Position numbers and translations under genes: made by a program
In this document: piece by piece, positions 59,490-64,000 of the stretch
Layout of the letters: every line of letters begins with the position of its first letter
How positions within the stretch are numbered: position 1 is the stretch's first letter
Notes under the pieces: model-generated
Told to the model about the DNA's origin: nothing
The model's database searches: none
Seen by the model: only the letters and a program-made list of their open reading frames with translations
NCBI RefSeq assembly: GCF_014839835.1
Contig: NC_071612.1
Span: 52,570,309 to 52,634,308, forward strand
Direction: 5' to 3'
Length of the DNA stretch: 64,000 nt
From: Dryobates pubescens
Taxonomy: Eukaryota; Chordata; Aves; Piciformes; Picidae

Positions 59490-62400
59490 CTGGGGTTTAA
59501 ACAACAAAGCAAAACAGAACTGTTTAATTCTAAGTTGGTTTAAAGATTAAATGCTTTATATTAAAGAGCACAAGTTTATCATACCCAACAGATTTAATGA
59601 GGAGTGCAAAATCCTTCAGTGCATAGTAAGCATCCCCTTCATTTAACCTAAAGAAAGGGAAAAAAATTAAATTGATATGCACTATAATACACTGTTTCAC
59701 CATTAATAAAGTCAAGAGATGTCAAAAGCTTAGTCAAATGATAATGACAGAGATTAAAGGAGTAAGTCATCATTACTTTTAAATAACAGAGGCAAGAGTG
59801 TAAAAGAACAGATTAAATCTCCTGTTTTGGAAATGCAGAGCATAAGTGCTCCAGGAGGAAAGAAGGAGGGCTGCACATACCAAGTGCTTGAACATACAAA
59901 TATGATATATAGTAGCTGAACAGCTTGGGCACAGTTTGAATTATTAGGGCTAGTTGCCAAATGCTTGGAAAAGGAGGAGTATTGAAGCAATACTGATACA
60001 AATACTGAATTACTGGCCATTTTTGCTTTACCACTGTGAAAGTCAGCTTCCTGCAATGATGCTCTTCCTGAACCATAAAAGAGCTTGTGTTTTGTATGCT
60101 TGCGTCTTTTAACAACGATGATGAATTCTTCCTTTGATTTGTTTTTGTATTTATTATTTGACTAAGCTTTTGACATCTTTCTTGTGCTGTGTTACCATCT
60201 TCTAGACTACTGCATCAGGCTTCCCCATTTCAGGGATTTTCCTGACTTTTTTTCCTTGTGGCAAAAACCCTTTATTAAGTTAAAAGTAAAAAACAAACAA
60301 ACAAAACAAAACATGTGAAGAGCCTTTCTAAATAACCTGTGTCTCTGAAGTCAAGGCTTCTATGAAACTATTCTGAACACCTTCACAGCCCTTGCACATC
60401 AATGTAGTATATGTTTTATTCTCATTAAAACATTAATCCAATCTAATCATATTTAACAGCTATTCCATTCTTATGTTCTGGAAAGAGAAGTTTTTAAAAG
60501 CAAAAATATGTATTTATTTACATATTGTAAACTGGTGCTGTTTAGCTTTGTTAAAAACAGTAGTATGTACCAGTTATCAGTTGTCAACGCAATCAAAGAA
60601 CCATGCTTATAGAAGTCCAGTGCATATGCATTGAGTGGCATCCTCCTTTTCCAGTTGTCATACTTCAAACAAAGCAGGGGGCAGTTTTTGACATTAACTC
60701 CAAGGGAACGTAAGACAGCCTAAACAAAACATACAAACAAAAAAGTATCTATTTAATAGCTACTTTGGTTTTATTTATATGCCTGTTTTGTGAAAGCTAC
60801 ACCTATAGAACCACATCTGGAAAGTCTCATGCTTTAACTCCTGGACCACTCTACAAATCTTCCTAAGTACATGTAGACTGTAGAAAAGGAGAGTTTGTTC
60901 ATAAAGTGACTTATACCGTCAGTTCAGCTGTGGGACCTTCTGAGCAATTTAATGTTTGACTGGGCCACTGGTGCTGTCTTGCATTTTAGGTGAAGCTTTT
61001 TCCATATGCATAGATCATGTATTCAAACTCACTGATATTTTGAACATATTAATCTTAAGCATGGAGCATTTTAAGGATGAAGGTAAATTTCAAGTCCCCT
61101 GTTGTAGAAATAGTTTATTTACTTATTTTTGTATTACAGAACTAGAAGGCATGTGGTAATTCCCTAATACTTCAGAGACCACAGGAAAATGCAAGCTGAC
61201 AGCAAACCTGCTGATGTGCCTTACAGTTAAGCTAATTCATATGCTATCGCGCATAGTTGCTGAAATCCTAGCTGACAAGCAAATGAAGGCGCAATAATGC
61301 ATCCTTTTTCCAGGACCCTTGCAACTTCTGTCATTAATTTTTACTTTTAAAAAAAACACAAACACAAAACATAGAACCACAGAATTGTTAAAATGGAGAA
61401 AACAAAATAGGGATGTGGTTTGAATTTGAAATTTTAGAGTAATTTACTTTTCTGAGAGTTGAAAAGAACAAAAGCCTTGCAAGGCAGTAAAGTACACAGA
61501 GTTTCCCTACATCTACTCTGTGTTTCTTGCACTGTGATAATGTGGTGTGCCCTACTCAGTGCTGCCTGCTTTTGTGTTGAGACCTTTCAAATCGCTTTTC
61601 CTAAAAACTGACACATCATCACATGGTAATAAGCAATTTTTATTCAACTGTAATAAAATTCTGCCCCTCATGAAAAAACAAACCAAAGCAAAGCAAAACT
61701 TACTTTATTAATTCCTTTCCCATGAAATAGATCGTTATCAGTCGCTCCAGATAAACAGGCAAACGGTGAGATGGCAGATATGCTTTTGGTACTGTCCATC
61801 AAATAAGATGCTAGCTCAGAGCCATGCCAATTCTTAGATGTAAAGTCTAGAGAAAAATTTTCAAATACAGTGTAAGCTATGCAGACACAAACTCCCTTTC
61901 AGGACCATTATGAAAGTGAGAAATTTTGCATTCAGTGGATAAAGATACAAAATAATCTTATAAAGTTAAATGCTTCTTGATGTGTTTTTGTTTTGTTCAT
62001 AAGAACCCCTGCGCAGTTGATTACAGTATATAAGAAAGAGAATTCTAGAGGTGAGAATAATTACATCTCAGTCCCCCTGCCTCACAACTTCAGCGTTTCT
62101 TCTTGACTCATCTGTAGCCAAAATTGCTAACAGCATGAAGATGTGCCAAAACCAAAGGGAATGTTTGAAGACTATTAGAAGACTTATTCTTACCTTCATA
62201 TTTTATTCTGTCCTACACTGAAGAAAAACAGGTTTTTTTCAACCTGTATTCACAGGTCTTAATAGCTAGACATCTAATAATCTTTAGTCCCAGTCAACAT
62301 TTTTATTAAATCATGGAGCTCTAAATAAGGAATATTCTAGCTGAGGCACTGTTAGGGTCAAGTATGTGAAGGCTGTCACGTTCAAGTGCTCTGCTCTATG

Positions 62401-63910
62401 CAATCAAGTATAAATTTCAGTTTTTACAACAACACGGCATTTCAGCTGGCTCGTGGTCTGCCTGAAACTTCAACTGCTGTCTGCACAGCTGTAGTTATTT
62501 ATAAGTATATTTGTACTTTTGATTTTCCTTTTCTAAATAGAAACTTGTTATTTCTTTCTAAATCATAAACAATACTTTCAATCCTTACACTTCAACCTTT
62601 TGTGCTTTGTGTCATGTTTAAGTATGCGGCAGTTACACTGTTTGTGGCATTCAGAAAAAGAATCATAGCAGACTGAAAGCATTGATTGACAGTATTTTTG
62701 GGGTGTTTTTTTGCCGCCTTGCCCCAGGTTATGGTAGGTGCAAAAGTCTCTGCCATCTCAAACCACAGGACATGGTTTGATCTTGTTTTTCTTCTTATGT
62801 AAATCTAAGGAAAAACAGTTCTTGCAAAGTGCAATAGCTTCAGCAAAACGGGGAGAATGCAACCACATTACACATTCCATTTAAGCAAGAAACTTTACCA
62901 CTCAGGTTGAAAAGGAAATTAATTTTCAAAGCTCACATCCTAGGTAAAATTAACATTAGTAACATTAATATATAAAATTATTACATATCCTGAAAATGAA
63001 AGGCAGCCTGTGCCTTGCTCTTCTAAATTGGAACGCCATCATTCTATTATTTATAGCTCTTAATTTTCTCTGTTTTTCAGGTAATGTATCAAGGTGTGGA
63101 GTGCTTCAATTGTTAAAAAAAGTTTGCTTAGATTCAATATGAAAAAATAAAGTATCACTGTACTGTTGATAGCATTACACCATTATGCAGCACTTTACAG
63201 TGCTGTGTACTGGAAATAGGAAATTGTTATTTACCATCTCAGACCATATGACAATTTTATAGTTGTGCCATTTCATATTGTTTGGTTATTGGACATCATT
63301 TACTGACATAAGTAACTCAGATGTAAGAAATGCTGCAATGTTGTTCTTTAATTGTTACTTCAACAATGTTCAGACATTGAAAATTTAACCTTTGTAAGAC
63401 TCTAAAAGTAATTCAAATATCACAGACATTTAAGAATCAGCAAGTGAATTGATGATTAGTTAAAAGGTCTTTTATTCAGTAATTAAACAGTGTCTTTCCT
63501 TTTATCCTTTTATCCTTGATCTTTATTTCCCCTACAAAATAATAAAATAGCAACAAAAATGATCCTTCTCTTGTACAAAACCTTTACTATGTACAATATC
63601 ACCCACAATGCTTGTAAAATGAATGTGAAAGAGAAATTGTATCCCTTTATTAGTGTGTCTGAATTCACTATCTTATTTCTTTACAAAATAAGAAGTAACC
63701 TGAATGTTCTAATACAATCAATTCCACATATTATGACTACGCACTAATTTTTCACTTCCTACCTGTCTTTGACAGTGGAAGTCTGTATTCTTGTTCCATA
63801 TCTGCCAGCCTGGCAGTTGTCAGAAGAAAGTGAGCAAAATTCTCCTTTACTTTGGTGTTGTACTCATTTAGAGCATCTGCAAAGTCTTCTGGCAGATCTT
63901 CTAGAAAAAC
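59387..63910 (-). CDS. DDX60: DDX60, last five coding exons (partial)
   Basis: C-terminal 201 residues of the large antiviral DExD/H-box helicase DDX60, which in mammals supports RIG-I-like sensing. Minus-strand exons in coding order: 63763-63910, 61704-61846, 60571-60719, 59585-59647, 59387-59489; 606 nt, stop TGA at 59387-59389. Phases all close. Diagnostic segments are EDFADALNEYNTKVKENFAH, NWHGSELASYLMDSTKSISA, RRMPLNAYALDFYKHGSL, LNEGDAYYALKDFALLIKSV and the end CDDPNDNVLLAFKQL. They match the C-terminus of human DDX60 as I recall it. The helicase core lies outside the window, to the right. DDX60 and its paralogue DDX60L cannot be told apart from this part. Confidence 0.93.
59585..59647 (-). 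CDS. DDX60: DDX60 exon (second from end)
   Basis: Encodes LNEGDAYYALKDFALLIKSV in 63 nt. Acceptor tttag, donor gtatga. Confidence 0.94.
60571..60719 (-). CDS. DDX60: DDX60 exon (third from end)
   Basis: Encodes AVLRSLGVNVKNCPLLCLKY and DNWKRRMPLNAYALDFYKHG. Acceptor tttag, donor gtacat. Confidence 0.94.
60720..61703 (-). other. DDX60: DDX60 intron
   Basis: AT-rich, no element recognised. Confidence 0.7.
61704..61846 (-). CDS. DDX60: DDX60 exon (fourth from end)
   Basis: Encodes FTSKNWHGSELASYLMD through SGATDNDLFHGKGINK. Acceptor ctctag, donor gtaagt. Confidence 0.93.
61847..63762 (-). other. DDX60: DDX60 intron
   Basis: AT-rich, no exon or mobile element recognised. Confidence 0.7.
63763..63910 (-). 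CDS. DDX60: DDX60 exon (fifth from end)
   Basis: Encodes VFLEDLPEDFADALNEYNTK through EYRLPLSKT. Acceptor tttcag, donor gtagga; ends in phase 1. Confidence 0.93.
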
Positions 63911-64000
63911 CTGAAATAACAGGCCATGTTGCTTAATTCCGGTCATTTGTCCAAAGGTGCCTTTCTACATTGGTGCATACACTTGTCAGACTGCCTGACC

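Noticed and set aside
61366-61390. Possible CR1 tip (catagaaccacagaattg)
   Set aside because: The match is short and the expected downstream CR1 sequence is missing.
1-64000. CRISPR arrays, bacterial operons, tRNA or rRNA genes
   Set aside because: None seen. The sequence is a vertebrate nuclear genome, and no tRNA cloverleaf was recognised by eye. A tRNA scan would be needed to exclude small RNA genes.

Overview
The window looks like a bird nuclear genome. It carries many fragments of the CR1 LINE family typical of birds, its exons are separated by AT-rich introns, one CpG-island promoter is present, and the gene order ANXA10 (+) then DDX60 (-) matches the block known in other amniotes (human 4q32). 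No species was identified.

Layout. 1-19.5 kb: no gene that I can support; AT-rich intergenic DNA with CR1 pieces, including a young-looking one at 16.0-16.66 kb. 19.78-42.74 kb: complete annexin A10 gene on the plus strand, 12 coding exons, 324 aa, all splice phases closing. 43.3-46.4 kb: a long, decayed CR1 on the minus strand that holds two solo LTRs nested one inside the other, each with a clean target-site duplication. 46.64-47.72 kb: CpG island with a 54-bp tandem repeat immediately upstream of a RING start codon. 47.35-56.17 kb: a plus-strand TRIM-like gene, 8 coding exons, 993 aa: RING, B-box, coiled coil, then a 586-residue Ser/Thr-rich tail with FxFG motifs in one large exon. I cannot match it to a named orthologue. 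56.2-59.4 kb: the convergent interval, with an LTR-like repeat that has an inverted relative in the last ANXA10 intron. 59.39-63.91 kb: the last five coding exons of DDX60 on the minus strand; the rest of that gene lies beyond the right edge.

How the genes relate. ANXA10 is a membrane and phospholipid-binding family protein with degenerate calcium loops. The TRIM-like gene and DDX60 are tail-to-tail neighbours. DDX60 is a known antiviral helicase and TRIM proteins are often ubiquitin ligases in innate immunity, so a shared setting is possible, but the sequence itself does not show joint function. The TRIM-like gene is the least described item and the best candidate for follow-up.
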